A stretch of 64,000 nucleotides of DNA, from positions 619,529 to 683,528 of the forward strand of contig JAJPKA010000018.1 in the NCBI GenBank assembly GCA_021323945.1, in the 5' to 3' direction. The notes below the pieces were generated by a model, which was given only the letters and a program-made list of their open reading frames with translations, did not search any database and had not been told where the DNA came from. This document shows, one piece after another, positions 1 to 8,709 of this stretch (within the stretch, counting starts at the first letter, position 1; every line of letters starts with the position of its first letter). The DNA is from Pseudomonadota bacterium. GTDB taxonomy: Bacteria > Desulfobacterota > Binatia > Binatales > Binataceae. Both the position numbers and the translations under genes were made by a program.

Positions 1-1420
1 AGCTATAGTTCCAAAGGTTAGTGTAGGGAGTCCACTTCAGGCTCCAGGGAGCCCCACCGCTCACGTTGTCGTTGTAATAGAGCAGTGTCCATTCGGTTGC
101 TCCAAAGAGGGTGTGGAGACGTACCCCTTCGTTCCAGTTTTCGGGCTGCATTCCTGGCACCCGCCAGAAGCCCGCATCGACCAGCAGTCCGTCACCAATT
201 GGGCCGTAGTTGCCCTGTCTCCTGCTTAATCCCAGGTTACAGACGGGATGGAAATTCTTCGGATAGGGATTAAAGCCGGGGCGCACCAAACCAGGGAGAC
301 AAACGAAGAACTCGCGCGCCGCTGGGGGATCGACCAGATTAGCTCCAACGCAAGGTCCGGGGAAGTTCACACACGGTCCAGCAAGCTGCTGCGACGAGGT
401 CGCATATGGGCCATGCGGCGCCAATGGAGCGTTTGCACCAAAGATTGCATCCGTCGAGTACTGAACGTCGAATCGAGCGCTTGGACCGTGACTCGCAGCC
501 GGATAACACGGGTTCACGCGGCCGGCAGTTAGCTCGCTGTTGAACTTATTGTATGGATCGTGAGTCTGCTCCGGCCACCACCGCGGCTGAAAACCGGGCT
601 CGACCACAACCTCGATGAAATTCGACGTCAGAGGTCCAATTTCAGGTAGATTGAGAATAGGGTGGATCATCCACTGCGGGTCGCGTGACTGCTCGAGGTT
701 GGCAAAACCGAAAGCCCAACAGGTATCAGTGGGATTAACCACGTCGCCCACGCGGAAAGCCAGTGATTGTCCCCAAACAACTATCTGATTACCAATGAAA
801 GTGGTAAGCGGGCCGGTTTTGTTTTCCCACCACGCGTCGCGCACCTGATAGTTGTTGTAAAAGTCATTGGTCACGTGACCGAAACTGGAGTGAAACGGCG
901 TTGCCTGTGAATAGAAAGGATTGTTCGCGCTATTGAACGAGTATGGCGGTTCATACACGAACCACTCGCGCATGAAGAACGTATTGTTTTCGTTGAGCCG
1001 ATAATTCTCGTCGATCTGCAAGAGGCTCCGAGCCACGGCCAAGTTGTTGCGGCTTCGCGTATACGCTTTCAGAGTTGTCGGATTTTGCCACATACCGAAG
1101 GTCTCGTTGGCGTAACCCGAAATGTGCAGACCACTGAGCCAGCCTGCCTCCGCCCCAGCTGGCTCGCTGGAGGTGCCGGCCCCGACCGCCGGCGCACCCG
1201 CGGCTCCCATCGAGGCTGAACCACCCGCGCCCCCGGCTTGGGGCAAAACATTTGATACTGAATTAGTGATGCTCAACCCGTTGCTCGGCTGAGCGAAGAT
1301 ATCGCCAGCTCTGCTGGTGGCGAACGAGAAGGCAATGATCAAGACGGTTGCCGCGATCGCATTGAATGCTCTCAAGCCTTGGCGGAGTACGCCAGAACAC
1401 AGCCAGTCTCCGATCCCCAT
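1..1420 (-). CDS. DUF1302-like outer-membrane beta-barrel protein, 3' end cut by window edge
   Basis: The reading frame is open from the ATG at 1420 to the left edge (473 codons), so the C-terminus is missing. The start follows a strong GGAGGAA ribosome site. The N-terminus has a signal-type hydrophobic run (about residues 19-36), then a Gly/Ala/Pro-rich linker. The mature part contains WLSGLHISGY, FGMWQNPTTL, a RDAWWENKTGPL segment and an IGNQIVVWGQSLAFRVGDV segment. The last of these resembles the 'GRQ..WGES...G..NP.D' core of DUF1302 barrels. It is a clear paralogue of the intact 655-residue gene at 55178-57145, with many identical stretches and different loops. Its role is unknown; related proteins are predicted outer-membrane channels often found near RND exporters. 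The family call is from memory of the motif, not a search. Confidence 0.75.
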   Translation of the reverse strand, partial: MGIGDWLCSGVLRQGLRAFNAIAATVLIIAFSFATSRAGDIFAQPSNGLSITNSVSNVLPQAGGAGGSASMGAAGAPAVGAGTSSEPAGAEAGWLSGLHISGYANETFGMWQNPTTLKAYTRSRNNLAVARSLLQIDENYRLNENNTFFMREWFVYEPPYSFNSANNPFYSQATPFHSSFGHVTNDFYNNYQVRDAWWENKTGPLTTFIGNQIVVWGQSLAFRVGDVVNPTDTCWAFGFANLEQSRDPQWMIHPILNLPEIGPLTSNFIEVVVEPGFQPRWWPEQTHDPYNKFNSELTAGRVNPCYPAASHGPSARFDVQYSTDAIFGANAPLAPHGPYATSSQQLAGPCVNFPGPCVGANLVDPPAAREFFVCLPGLVRPGFNPYPKNFHPVCNLGLSRRQGNYGPIGDGLLVDAGFWRVPGMQPENWNEGVRLHTLFGATEWTLLYYNDNVSGGAPWSLKWTPYTNLWNYS

Positions 1421-1716
1421 TGTTTCCTCCTTCGAGCGTCAAGTGGACAGGCCTTGCTTTGCCTGTCTCCCCCACCCGATCAGTCGTCCCCACGACCGAT
1501 CTTTTCTCCATTCCGAGCGCCAGTAACTCTGCCGCATAGGTGCTGGCGCCGATGAAACTGCTCGTTATTGAGACTGCGTTGACAGTGCTATAGATTTCGC
1601 TTCGCTTTTATTTACTTGTTTTTAGCCCACCTCCTTCGAAGGTTTCCCCCAAAACACGGTTAGACCGCCCCTTCTTAACGGAGCTATAAAAAAAGGTCAA
1701 TAGTCCGGTAGGTTGG

Positions 1717-2505
1717 CTATTGTTCCTTGATGCCTCCGAAAATAGCGAGGTCTAGATAGCGCCAATAGCAATCCACGGAGCGAAACCCCGCTTGGGATAA
1801 CCAATGGAGCTGGTCGGTGAGGGACGCGATTCGGCTCTCATGCTCGCCTCCAGCTAATCGCCGCTGTTCACGTATCTCCGCCTCGATTTCCTGCCGTGAA
1901 CGGCTCATGCCTCGTTTGGATCGCTCCTGCTCCTGTATGGCTAGGAGGTTCAGCCTTTCGAATTGCTCCTTTAGTGCGGGTGGAGTACTAACGACATCGT
2001 TGTTGAGAAAGATCCCTCCTCGAGCGAGCAAGTCAAAGATCTCCCGGTAGAGTTCCTGTTTGCGCCGGTCGGTCAAATGATGAATCGCAATTGCCGAAAC
2101 GGCGACATTGAACGGCCCGTTGGGCGTGCTTTCAACGTCTATTGGTCGCGCTCTATCTTGTAATGCACCAATCCACGAACTGTCCGACAGATCAGCTTTG
2201 CGGATTCGTGCGCGGGAGCCATATTTCAACAACCGCTCAGTAGCATGGGCGATCATTGGCTCCGAGCCGTCGACACAGGTCACGGTTGCCGACGGAAAGT
2301 GCTTTAGGATCCTTTCCGTTAGCGAGCCGAAGCCCGCCCCCAGGTCGAGGACCGACAAAGACGCGTTGGGCGAGTAGGGAATAAGCTCTACCAGCAGCTT
2401 CAGCTGTTCCTCACGGCGAGGAATAATGATCTCGGAATTTTCGAGGAAATAAGCGACTTTCCTTGCGTCGCCCCAACCACCGAGTGTATCGTGCCCAGCG
2501 ACCAT
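1717..2505 (-). CDS. class I SAM-dependent methyltransferase
   Basis: A cytoplasmic methyltransferase of about 262 residues with unknown substrate. Motif I is VLDLGAGFGSLTERIL and the acidic end of strand 2 is VTCVDGSEPM; the post-motif region AVSAIAIHHLTD is also typical. The C-terminal third is helical and charged (LNLLAIQEQERSKRGMSR), then ends in WLSQAGFRSVDCYWRYLDLA, the usual closing strand of small-molecule methyltransferases. The ATG at 2505 is preferred over the one at 2532 because GGAGGAG lies directly upstream. It stands alone between two intergenic regions, so context says nothing about the acceptor. Confidence 0.8.
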   Translation of the reverse strand: MVAGHDTLGGWGDARKVAYFLENSEIIIPRREEQLKLLVELIPYSPNASLSVLDLGAGFGSLTERILKHFPSATVTCVDGSEPMIAHATERLLKYGSRARIRKADLSDSSWIGALQDRARPIDVESTPNGPFNVAVSAIAIHHLTDRRKQELYREIFDLLARGGIFLNNDVVSTPPALKEQFERLNLLAIQEQERSKRGMSRSRQEIEAEIREQRRLAGGEHESRIASLTDQLHWLSQAGFRSVDCYWRYLDLAIFGGIKEQ

Positions 2506-2856
2506 TTCGCTCCTCCAGCCGAGAGTTGGCAAAAACCAAGCAAAATCCGGATCAGAGGTTTTTGCAAACGGTTCCGTTGGAGATGAAAAAAGCTACGCGG
2601 AATCCTGGAACTGCCCGCCAGATTTCGAACTCAAAGACGAAGCTACGCCGAAACGTCAACGCCTATTTGCTTGTCGTCATGGTCAAAAGGATGTCTACTA
2701 ATTCTGACAGCTAGTGTCGCGTCGCACCCATAGTAATCGTCGAGGCCCGGCCTTCGACGAACTATTGCTAGCCGGCAATAGTTATGCGAAGTAAGCAAGT
2801 AAAGATATGCAAAGTTCAATGACAGGAAAGCCCTGACAACGAAAGGAGGCAGTTCC
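2506..2856. other. intergenic region upstream of VOC gene
   Basis: A 351-base gap between the divergent methyltransferase and VOC genes. It is AT-richer toward 2760-2820 and holds a short inverted repeat (ATTGC/GCAAT near 2763-2778). Promoters for both neighbours presumably lie here, but no clear -35/-10 pair could be assigned. The overlapping ORFs lack ribosome sites. Confidence 0.5.
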
Positions 2857-3381
2857 GTGTCGCACAAAGGCTTTTCGCATATCGGGTTATCAACCTTAGA
2901 TCTCGACAAGACGCGTGAGTTTTACGAAGGAGTCCTGGGTTTCAAGCCGGTTCGCTGCGATACGATAACTATCAAGGAAGGCGGCAAGATTCGCCACATT
3001 TTCTTCGATACCGGGCGTGACCAACTCATCGCCTTTATGGAAGCAAGAGGCGTGGAGGGTATTCCGGCGGAGTATGACGCGGGGATCAATCGCGGCTTGG
3101 GCGTACCCAGCGCCTTTTACCACTTCGCCTTCGAGGCCGGCAACGAGGCGGCCCTTGAGCAGAAGCGCCAGGAGCTGATCAGTAAAGGCGTTCAGGTCAG
3201 CGAGATAGTCGATCATGATTGGGCCAAATCGATCTATTTCAAAGATCCCAATGGTATGCAGCTTGAATACTGCTGCTTGACCCGGGAACTGAATGAAGAC
3301 GATGCCAAAATGCAGGATCGGTTCTCGCTCTCCGTCAAGGCGCTGGGACTCGACGACGTAAGCCGCTTGCGTTCGCAGTGA
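2857..3381 (+). CDS. VOC superfamily protein (glyoxalase/dioxygenase fold)
   Basis: A 174-residue single-domain VOC protein. It opens with FSHIGLSTLDLDKTREFYEGVLGF, the standard first betaalphabeta module with a metal-ligand His at about residue 8. The second module starts near YHFAFEAGNEAALEQKRQEL and ends with IYFKDPNGMQLEYC, where the Glu is the expected last metal ligand. VOC enzymes include glyoxalases, extradiol dioxygenases and fosfomycin-resistance proteins; nothing here separates these. The start is GTG, supported by AAAGGAGG eight bases upstream. It is followed about 110 bases later by a GFA-type protein on the same strand, possibly co-transcribed. The C-terminal 30 residues extend beyond the core fold. 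Confidence 0.8.
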   Translation: MSHKGFSHIGLSTLDLDKTREFYEGVLGFKPVRCDTITIKEGGKIRHIFFDTGRDQLIAFMEARGVEGIPAEYDAGINRGLGVPSAFYHFAFEAGNEAALEQKRQELISKGVQVSEIVDHDWAKSIYFKDPNGMQLEYCCLTRELNEDDAKMQDRFSLSVKALGLDDVSRLRSQ

Positions 3382-3493
3382 CACTTTAGATTCCGCGGAA
3401 CATCCAGCCAGGGTTGGTTGGCCTTCTCGGCTCGAGAATGGTGCGGCGGCTGTCGGCAGTTAGCCGCCGTCACAGGAAAAAGGGAGAGTCATC

Positions 3494-3904
3494 ATGGGTG
3501 TGCAAGGTGGCTGCATGTGCGGGCTGGTACGCTACGAATGTACGGCCGACCCCATATTCATGGGCAATTGTCATTGTCGGGATTGTCAGCGGGCGGCCGG
3601 CGCCGCCTATGCGCCCGCTATTGGCGTACCCCGCAATGCCGTAAAGATTACGGGAGAGGTCAAATACTACGAGTCGAAGGCTGACAGTGGCAACATGGCC
3701 CGGCGGGCATTCTGTCCGAATTGCGGGTCACGTCTGTTTTCGTTTCCGCCATTTGCCCCTGATCTGATGGTTATCCTGGCAACGAGTCTGGATGATCCCA
3801 GCATCTTCAAACCTGCCATGGACATCTATACTTCCAGCGCACAACCGTGGGATCACATGAATCCGGCCTTACCTAAATTCCCAAAGATGCCACCACCAGG
3901 GTGA
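3494..3904 (+). CDS. GFA family zinc-binding protein (glutathione-dependent formaldehyde-activating enzyme-like)
   Basis: A 136-residue protein of the GFA/Mss4-like fold. The zinc ligands are visible: GGCMCGLVRY near the N-terminus, NCHCRDCQRAAG at about residues 26-37, and FCPNCGSRLF near residue 73. This is the CxC...CxxC...CxxC arrangement of the family. The founding member was described as accelerating glutathione-formaldehyde adduct formation, but most members have no proven activity, so the substrate is unknown. The start is ATG with an AGGAAAAAGGGAG purine-rich site upstream. A glutathione synthetase is encoded elsewhere in the window (20615-21565), so the cell may have the thiol. Confidence 0.85.
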   Translation: MGVQGGCMCGLVRYECTADPIFMGNCHCRDCQRAAGAAYAPAIGVPRNAVKITGEVKYYESKADSGNMARRAFCPNCGSRLFSFPPFAPDLMVILATSLDDPSIFKPAMDIYTSSAQPWDHMNPALPKFPKMPPPG

Positions 3905-4019
3905 TTGCGAAGTGCCGGCGTGACGGCCTTTCAGACGCCATCGACCCTGGACGCAACACGTGAGCTATTGACGCCTAATCGTTTGCGCCCGGGCTGCGGA
4001 GACTGAGCCATTATACCGG

Positions 4020-4787
4020 TTAGACAACCGCACCGGCGCTGGTGTGGATGGTCTGGCCGGTTATTTGTCGGCTGCCTGGCAGACACAGGAAGACGATCGC
4101 CGCAGCTACATCTTCGGGCATCGAGACCCGATGAAAAAGATTCTCGAGCGGCCCTGACGAGGCAATGCGTTGCAATGCCTCCGTATCGCCCAATACGCGT
4201 GTCATGCCCGTGGCGGTGATGCCCGGAGCCACGGCGTTTACGTTGATATCGTACTTTGCCAATTCGGCCGCAGCGCTGCGAGTCAACTGAACGACCGCCG
4301 CTTTCGAGCTGGCATATGCGATCGGTGATTGACGCGCCCGGAAGGCTGAACTGGAGCTGATATTCACGATGCGGCCGCCGCCACCCCGGTCGATCATGTG
4401 GCGCGCAACATACTTCATCATCAACATCAAGGCCTTCAGATTCACCGTGTGGATGAAATCCCAGTCGCTCTCTTCCTGCTCGACCAGAGTTTGAAAGCGT
4501 CCGGCGACTCCTGCCGCATTGACGAGAATGTCAATGCGGCCGAACTGCTGAATCACGCGCTCGACGATGGTCGGAATGAGTTTTGTGTCAGCCAGATCGA
4601 TGGTATAAGCGACAGCATCGCCGCCCTTTCTGCGCCCTTCTTCGGCTGCCGACCGAGCACCGGCTTCGTCGCGATCAAGCACCGCGACGGCCGCTCCCTG
4701 GTCAATGAGAGCGGTAACGGTAGCTCGCCCGATACCCGATGCGCCGCCTGTAACTATGGCCTTTTTGCCGATAAGCTCAGCGTTCAT
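4020..4787 (-). CDS. SDR family NAD(P)-dependent oxidoreductase
   Basis: A classical short-chain dehydrogenase of about 255 residues. The cofactor motif TGGASGIG is at residues 13-20, NAAG at 90-93, the active-site Ser in ISSSSAF near 144-147 and the YxxxK pair at Tyr158/Lys162. The Asp at the end of strand 2 (VLDRDE) suggests preference for NAD over NADP. The substrate is a hydroxy/keto compound of unknown identity. The ATG at 4787 follows AAGGATT and is preferred over an upstream TTG at 4811. The MFS transporter gene lies 78 bases upstream on the same strand, so the two may form an uptake-and-oxidation unit. Confidence 0.85.
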   Translation of the reverse strand: MNAELIGKKAIVTGGASGIGRATVTALIDQGAAVAVLDRDEAGARSAAEEGRRKGGDAVAYTIDLADTKLIPTIVERVIQQFGRIDILVNAAGVAGRFQTLVEQEESDWDFIHTVNLKALMLMMKYVARHMIDRGGGGRIVNISSSSAFRARQSPIAYASSKAAVVQLTRSAAAELAKYDINVNAVAPGITATGMTRVLGDTEALQRIASSGPLENLFHRVSMPEDVAAAIVFLCLPGSRQITGQTIHTSAGAVV

Positions 4788-4865
4788 AATCGAATCCTTC
4801 GAGCTAAACAATGCGCATTCGTTAGCATCACGCCAAGCTGCGGAAAAGACCTGTGTCTCCGTAAA

Positions 4866-6206
4866 TCAGGCCTGCTCCGGCTCGAAAGAGGGATCGTGCG
4901 GAGCGGCCGGCATGGTCTCCGGCGAGAGTTCCTCCAGTGTTCTACCCCGGGTTTCAGGGATAAAGGCCAGCACGAGAATAGCACCGATCACCGGGCCAGC
5001 GGCAAACAACGCCGCGGCATTACCCAGTCCCCCGAGACAATCAGATAAAAGACCCGCCAAAACCGGTGCGAGCGTCCAGCCCATCTGGCCGACCACCTGG
5101 ACGGTTAGGCTAAATCCGGTGGCTCGTGCGCAAGTCGGAAAGAGCTCCGAAGACAGAGCCGAGGTTGCCGTTCGGGCACCTTGATAAGCAAACATAGTTG
5201 CCATAAAGGCCAACTGGATGGTCGATCGAGTATCACTTTGGAACAGTATCGCCATTGCAACTGCGGTAGATATACAAAAAAAAGCGGCGGTAGCCCGCCG
5301 CCCAACCCGGTCGAGCAACTGGCCACTCACCAAGGTGCCGACGGTTCCCAACAGGTAGGCCCAAATAACCGCCGAGCCGACCTCACTAGAACTCCAGTGA
5401 TGGTCGCGCTTCGCGTACAAGCTGAAAAAAGAAATCGTAGGACCACCTGCAAGACCGATACAGTTGCAAACCATCGAAATCAGCAACATCCTCCTTGCCC
5501 AGGGTCCGGCGGCCGAATCCAGGCACCTTCGCAACGGCTCAAAGAATGGGGGACGCTTGTCACCACGCTGTGCACGCTCGCGCTCGAGTGTGGTGAAGCG
5601 TGCGGTCTCGTGCATCGCCCGCCTCAACCAGGCAGTTAGCAGCAAGGGCGTTACGCCCAGCAGATACATGCCTCGCCATCCCCACCTGGAATCCGCGATG
5701 CGCCCATAGAGGAGTGCGGCGGCCGCTACTCCGAGAAAGGCCACCATTAGCAGCAGCGAGATGGCGCGCGCCCGCCAGTCCTCGGGAAATTCCTCGCCGA
5801 TCATTATCACCGCAACTCCGAACTCGGCGGCCAGAAAAACCTGCGCTGCACTTTGAAAAATGGTGAAGGTCAAAAGACCGGTCGACAGCGCGGTGAGCAG
5901 AGTAAAACATCCATAACAGAGTACCGTGATACTGAGGATCGGCTTGCGTCCCCAGCAATCGGCCAGACTTACGACAAAAAAAGAGAACACCCCGCCGAAA
6001 CGGACGACCGTGGCAATTGCGCCGATCGCGGCATCGCTTATTTTAAATGTGCGAGCGATATCTGGTGTGCAGAGATGGAAAATTGTGATGTCATATCCTT
6101 CGAAAATCGTCGCCGAAAGTAACATTCCCAAAAGCGCGCAAAGATAGCCGCGAGAATGGGCTGGGATGGGCGTGGTCGCGACGGCTGCTTCCGGCGCCAG
6201 TTCCAT
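4866..6206 (-). CDS. MFS transporter
   Basis: A 446-residue inner-membrane transporter with about 12 hydrophobic segments. An early GYD motif in the first helix (EGYDITIF) and the loop 2-3 motif SLADCWGRKP fit the major facilitator superfamily. The repeat DRVGRR occurs at the matching loop in the second half (LLDRVGRRATAAF), and the tail PETRGRTLEELSPE is the signature end of the sugar/organic-acid branch. The GYD helix recalls aromatic-acid:proton symporters, but the substrate cannot be read from sequence. The downstream SDR gene on the same strand suggests the solute is oxidised after import. The start codon has only a weak ribosome site. Confidence 0.85.
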   Translation of the reverse strand: MELAPEAAVATTPIPAHSRGYLCALLGMLLSATIFEGYDITIFHLCTPDIARTFKISDAAIGAIATVVRFGGVFSFFVVSLADCWGRKPILSITVLCYGCFTLLTALSTGLLTFTIFQSAAQVFLAAEFGVAVIMIGEEFPEDWRARAISLLLMVAFLGVAAAALLYGRIADSRWGWRGMYLLGVTPLLLTAWLRRAMHETARFTTLERERAQRGDKRPPFFEPLRRCLDSAAGPWARRMLLISMVCNCIGLAGGPTISFFSLYAKRDHHWSSSEVGSAVIWAYLLGTVGTLVSGQLLDRVGRRATAAFFCISTAVAMAILFQSDTRSTIQLAFMATMFAYQGARTATSALSSELFPTCARATGFSLTVQVVGQMGWTLAPVLAGLLSDCLGGLGNAAALFAAGPVIGAILVLAFIPETRGRTLEELSPETMPAAPHDPSFEPEQA

Positions 6207-6710
6207 AGAGATGTTCTCAGAGCGCTAACCGGGCCATCCTGGTAACGCTTGTTCTTGTGCCTAAACTGCAACCCGTTTCGGCTCTACCGAAGCTTATGCG
6301 GGGCGGGGGTAGCTGAAAAGTAGGCTTTTCGTGTCTGCCATTTCCAACACCGACCGCAGTTCCCGCGGGCCTTGGCGGTCACAAAGCCCCGAGGAATTCA
6401 GAAAGCTTTGCTACGGGGCGGTTAATCCGCCGGTTTCAAATGAAAACGCGCTGCTTGAAAGGTTTAACGTTTAGGTCAACATGGAGCTCAATCGGGATCT
6501 TGATTTCAATATAGGTCGCGGATCCCGTAGTAGATGCCTCGGAGCACCTCAGCGAATCGGCCGTAACCGATGACATATGTTCACGGCTTGCCGCGGTCGA
6601 AGTCTCATCGAAAAAATGGCCAAAAAAGTGCCCGTGTAGTCGGCTGGATGGGTATCCGCCGCCACTATCGCAACGGCGAGATTCGGAGGACGCTCCCTCT
6701 CGGAGAATGC
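6207..6710. other. intergenic region, no gene seen
   Basis: About 500 bases between the MFS start and the stop of the GNAT gene. A reading frame on the plus strand across 6570-7052 is antisense to the GNAT gene and has no family signature. The AT-rich stretch near 6480-6530 could hold the MFS promoter, but no confident -35/-10 was found. Confidence 0.5.
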
Positions 6711-7808
6711 TCAGAAGTCGCGCCGATAACTGACAAAATTAGCGCTGACCTTGGCTCCCAGACTTTCCGCAGTTCGTCGCGAGGGCCAATTGTCGTCGAG
6801 CACCAGGGTGTAACCAGCAAACGCCATTCGATGTTGTGCCATGGTAAGAAAAGAGCGGGCCGCCATCGCCCTGCCGATGCCGCGGCCGCGGGCCATCTCG
6901 AGCACCCCGATGTTAATCAAAGCGCCGCGGGTGCCGCCGCCACGCTCGGGCTTAAGCCGGACACCACTGCGGACCCGAGCGAGCGTCCCGCTAAGATCCG
7001 GCACGGAAAAAACCGCGCCAACCGGTTGCTCCTCGAACACTGCGATCATTGACAGATCGCTGACCAGGGTGCCGGCCAGCGGCAGTAGCATCGGTCGCAC
7101 TTCCTCGCGTGAAACCGGATTCCATCCCCAATGGCGAGCGAAGGCCGAATTGGTTACGTCAGTCCAGACGTCGATCGCCGCCAGAAATCCGTATTCGCGC
7201 CAACTTCGGATCACCACACCGCGTTGACGGGCAGCTTCGATCATTTGCCGGTAACGCGCCAGAGTCGGCGGAGTCAAGGGAGCAGTATAGTCGACCTGTC
7301 CCTTTTCCGTCATAAAGTGGGCGTTTTTAAAATAGCGATGGTAGCAGTCAGGGTTACCGCGCAGCAGAAACGAAGGAAGCTCCCCGTAGTTATCAATCGC
7401 GTACGGATAATCGAGAAAGGCGGCAAAACCACTTCGGGCCCCGGTCATTCCACGCTTGGCCAACCAATTAACCGCGGTCTCGAGCAGCGCCCCCGCCGCC
7501 TCATCCTCTCCGGGCAGCGCTTCGAAGTGGATCAACTGACCGAGCTTTTCATTCCAGTGTTCGTTGTAGCGGTAATTCACCACTGCGCTGACGCGAGCGA
7601 CGAGCTTATTGTCGCGCCACGCGCAGAAAGGAGATAGATCAAGATGGGCGGCAATCAATGAGCGACCGGCCAGCAACTCGATCTCATTGTGAATATCGGG
7701 TGGCCACCACGCGTCGCGCCCTCCGTAGACTTCGAATGGAAACCGCGCGAAATCCTCGAAGCGCTCGCGCGTGCTGATTTGTTCAACTCGGACGCTTTGC
7801 GCACACAA
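6711..7808 (-). CDS. GNAT family N-acetyltransferase
   Basis: A 365-residue protein with the acetyl-CoA pyrophosphate loop ARGRGIGRAMAARS and the following segment DNWPSRRTAESLGAKV near the C-terminus, both typical of GNAT enzymes. The N-terminal two-thirds also carries a GNAT-like stretch (HLDLSPFCAWRDNKLVARVS), so this may be a double-fold member of the longer single-gene type. The substrate is unknown. The start is a TTG at 7808 with a GGGGTGA purine run upstream; no ATG gives a better fit. The flanking regions are intergenic, so it appears monocistronic. Confidence 0.75.
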   Translation of the reverse strand: MCAQSVRVEQISTRERFEDFARFPFEVYGGRDAWWPPDIHNEIELLAGRSLIAAHLDLSPFCAWRDNKLVARVSAVVNYRYNEHWNEKLGQLIHFEALPGEDEAAGALLETAVNWLAKRGMTGARSGFAAFLDYPYAIDNYGELPSFLLRGNPDCYHRYFKNAHFMTEKGQVDYTAPLTPPTLARYRQMIEAARQRGVVIRSWREYGFLAAIDVWTDVTNSAFARHWGWNPVSREEVRPMLLPLAGTLVSDLSMIAVFEEQPVGAVFSVPDLSGTLARVRSGVRLKPERGGGTRGALINIGVLEMARGRGIGRAMAARSFLTMAQHRMAFAGYTLVLDDNWPSRRTAESLGAKVSANFVSYRRDF

Positions 7809-8108
7809 TGTGGCTTCACCCCGGGGGCGACTGCTACAGCTAGACGCTGACTTCCAAATAAGTCAGAAACGCAAAGACTTTGAGACGATATCGCTAACCG
7901 CCGTTGTGAGCAGTCAACATTACGCAACTCGGCAGGTGACTACTTCCAAGCGGATGCTTCCCCCTCAGTCTCGTGGGACTTCCATTACCACAACCACCGA
8001 GCTCTAACCTGTTAAGCAGCCAGGTCACGCTCAGAATAACCGATCAACCATCGAGTAGCAAAATTTTCCTCGGGTAAGCAGAGCAATTCAGATCTCCAAG
8101 CGCAAGTG
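7809..8108. other. intergenic region
   Basis: Three hundred bases between the GNAT start and the stop of the low-complexity protein. Short overlapping frames have no ribosome site or recognisable motif. Nothing structured was seen. Confidence 0.4.
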
Positions 8109-8645
8109 CTACATGTCCGGTGTGCTCTGCTGGTTTTGCTCATCGGGGTTCAGATCATTCTGCTGATCGTCAGGGTTTGGCTGATTTGCCTCTGGATTTT
8201 GATAATTCTGGTCATTACCTTCATCCGGATTGACGTCTCCCTGCGGGACGCTCCCGCTATCATCTGTTGGGCCGGCCTCAGGAAGGTCGCCATTTTCGTT
8301 CGACTGCGCGTCGGGCTGGTCGGAATTATAACCGCCGACTGCGTCACCGGACTGATCCGGCGCTTCGTTGACATTCGAATCATTCGCATCGTTCTGCGCA
8401 AGAGGCTGAAAGACAGATGAGTCGTAAACCAGGCTGGATCGGCCGCTGAGGCCAAGCTTCGACGGCGCGAAGCCCACTGGCCCGGGCAGGAGGACAGCGC
8501 AAAAAAACGCTGCGCTGAGCTGCCGAATAGCCAGTCTCAGCCTCGCGTAAGTGCCGGGCCGATGCTCAAAAATATTATGATTATTGTGCGGACTCGCCGA
8601 CGGGGAAGAGCTGCCGCTGTGGCTCGGTCTGCAAAGATCGCGCAT
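8109..8645 (-). CDS. predicted exported Asn/Asp/Gln/Pro-rich protein
   Basis: Not recognised. It encodes 178 residues. After a charged N-terminus there is one hydrophobic segment (LSAAFFCAVLLPGPVGFA, about residues 43-60) that could be a signal peptide or anchor. From about residue 85 to the end the chain is almost entirely Asn, Asp, Gln, Glu, Pro, Gly and Ser with no hydrophobic core, so it is predicted disordered, acidic and outside the cytoplasm. The ATG at 8645 follows GGAGGT at nine bases. The opposite strand is also open, because the codon composition makes the antisense hydrophobic; the ribosome site favours this strand. It may be a periplasmic or surface linker or an ion-binding polymer, but that is speculation. 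Confidence 0.55.
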   Translation of the reverse strand: MRDLCRPSHSGSSSPSASPHNNHNIFEHRPGTYARLRLAIRQLSAAFFCAVLLPGPVGFAPSKLGLSGRSSLVYDSSVFQPLAQNDANDSNVNEAPDQSGDAVGGYNSDQPDAQSNENGDLPEAGPTDDSGSVPQGDVNPDEGNDQNYQNPEANQPNPDDQQNDLNPDEQNQQSTPDM

Positions 8646-8709
8646 CGAACACTGACCTCCAACTAGTTTAAAGCGGTCACACGCCCAGCGGTTGATTCAC
8701 CTGGTAACG

